A stretch of 64,000 nucleotides of DNA from Candidula unifasciata (taxonomy: Eukaryota > Mollusca > Gastropoda > Stylommatophora > Geomitridae), in assembly GCA_905116865.2 (NCBI GenBank), contig CAJHNH020006668.1:1352412-1416411 (forward strand), written 5' to 3'. A program made the position numbers and the translations under genes. The notes beneath the pieces were generated by a model, which saw only the letters and a program-made list of their open reading frames with translations, searched no databases and had not been told where the DNA came from. This document shows positions 63,868 to 64,000 of this stretch, piece by piece. Each line of letters begins with the position of its first letter. Position 1 is the first letter of the stretch.

Positions 63868-64000
63868 ATGTACGAGGCACGTTGTTTAAGTAAATCCTGG
63901 TATAAAATATATAAAAAAAGAAAAATCAAATATTAAAATGATTTATAGCAGCCAGAAGTGAACTGCACATTAACATTATTTCTCCACATAATCACCATTG
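63868..64000 (-). pseudogene. Mariner-like element, 3' end (cut by window edge)
   Basis: The minus strand starts with NGDYVEK and a stop, the usual C-terminus of mariner transposases, followed by a short 3' UTR and a terminus 'cgaggcacgttgtttaagta' at 63872. The rest lies beyond the window. Confidence 0.7.

Overview
This window is eukaryotic nuclear DNA: one intron-rich animal gene, with almost everything else made of mobile-element debris and tandem repeats. The mix of non-LTR retrotransposon families (RTE-like, an RNase H-bearing I/Nimb-like family, and one with a restriction-like endonuclease), tRNA-headed SINEs, Tigger, mariner and hAT-like remnants, and very abundant minisatellites suggests an invertebrate, most likely a lophotrochozoan such as a mollusc. 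That placement is inference; nothing here fixes the species.

The gene is LRSAM1, the leucine-rich-repeat and sterile-alpha-motif E3 ubiquitin ligase (Tsg101-associated ligase), on the + strand. I place 21 coding exons from 11295 to 63579. They join in one open frame of 1995 nt (665 codons) in which every junction keeps phase. Order: basic N-terminus, leucine-rich repeats (exons 3-8), an LRR cap and linker (9-11), a long coiled coil (12-20) and the SAM domain (21). The PTAP/PSAP motifs and RING finger of the family must lie beyond position 64000. No other host gene was recognised; 1-11 kb is the upstream flank or 5' UTR introns.

Layout. 0-11 kb: AT-rich flank with retroelement tails, SINEs and an inverted-repeat pair. 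11.3-20 kb: first recognised exon and a long intron holding a nearly complete RT + RNase H retrotransposon (12.1-14.9 kb). 20-33.5 kb: LRR exons between repeats, including a 25-copy minisatellite made from the exon 2 splice donor and a stray copy of half of exon 4. 33.5-38.5 kb: an antisense APE + RT element (33.75-36.8 kb) and a foldback element. 38.5-49 kb: coiled-coil exons, a 55-bp array, a GC-rich retrotransposon with a restriction-like endonuclease (43.8-46.1 kb) and a pyrimidine-rich 15-bp array. 49-64 kb: last coiled-coil exons and SAM exon, with eight minisatellites, two hAT-like/Tigger DNA elements and mariner ends.

The most notable pattern is the link between minisatellites and LRSAM1 splice sites. 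At least seven arrays start or end within about 50 nt of an exon. One carries copies of the exon's own 5' splice site, and another supplies the polypyrimidine tract of the next exon. Two further large arrays (57 kb, 62 kb) grew independently from the same short segment of one dispersed repeat. Coordinates of exons are precise; boundaries of repeats are estimates by eye.
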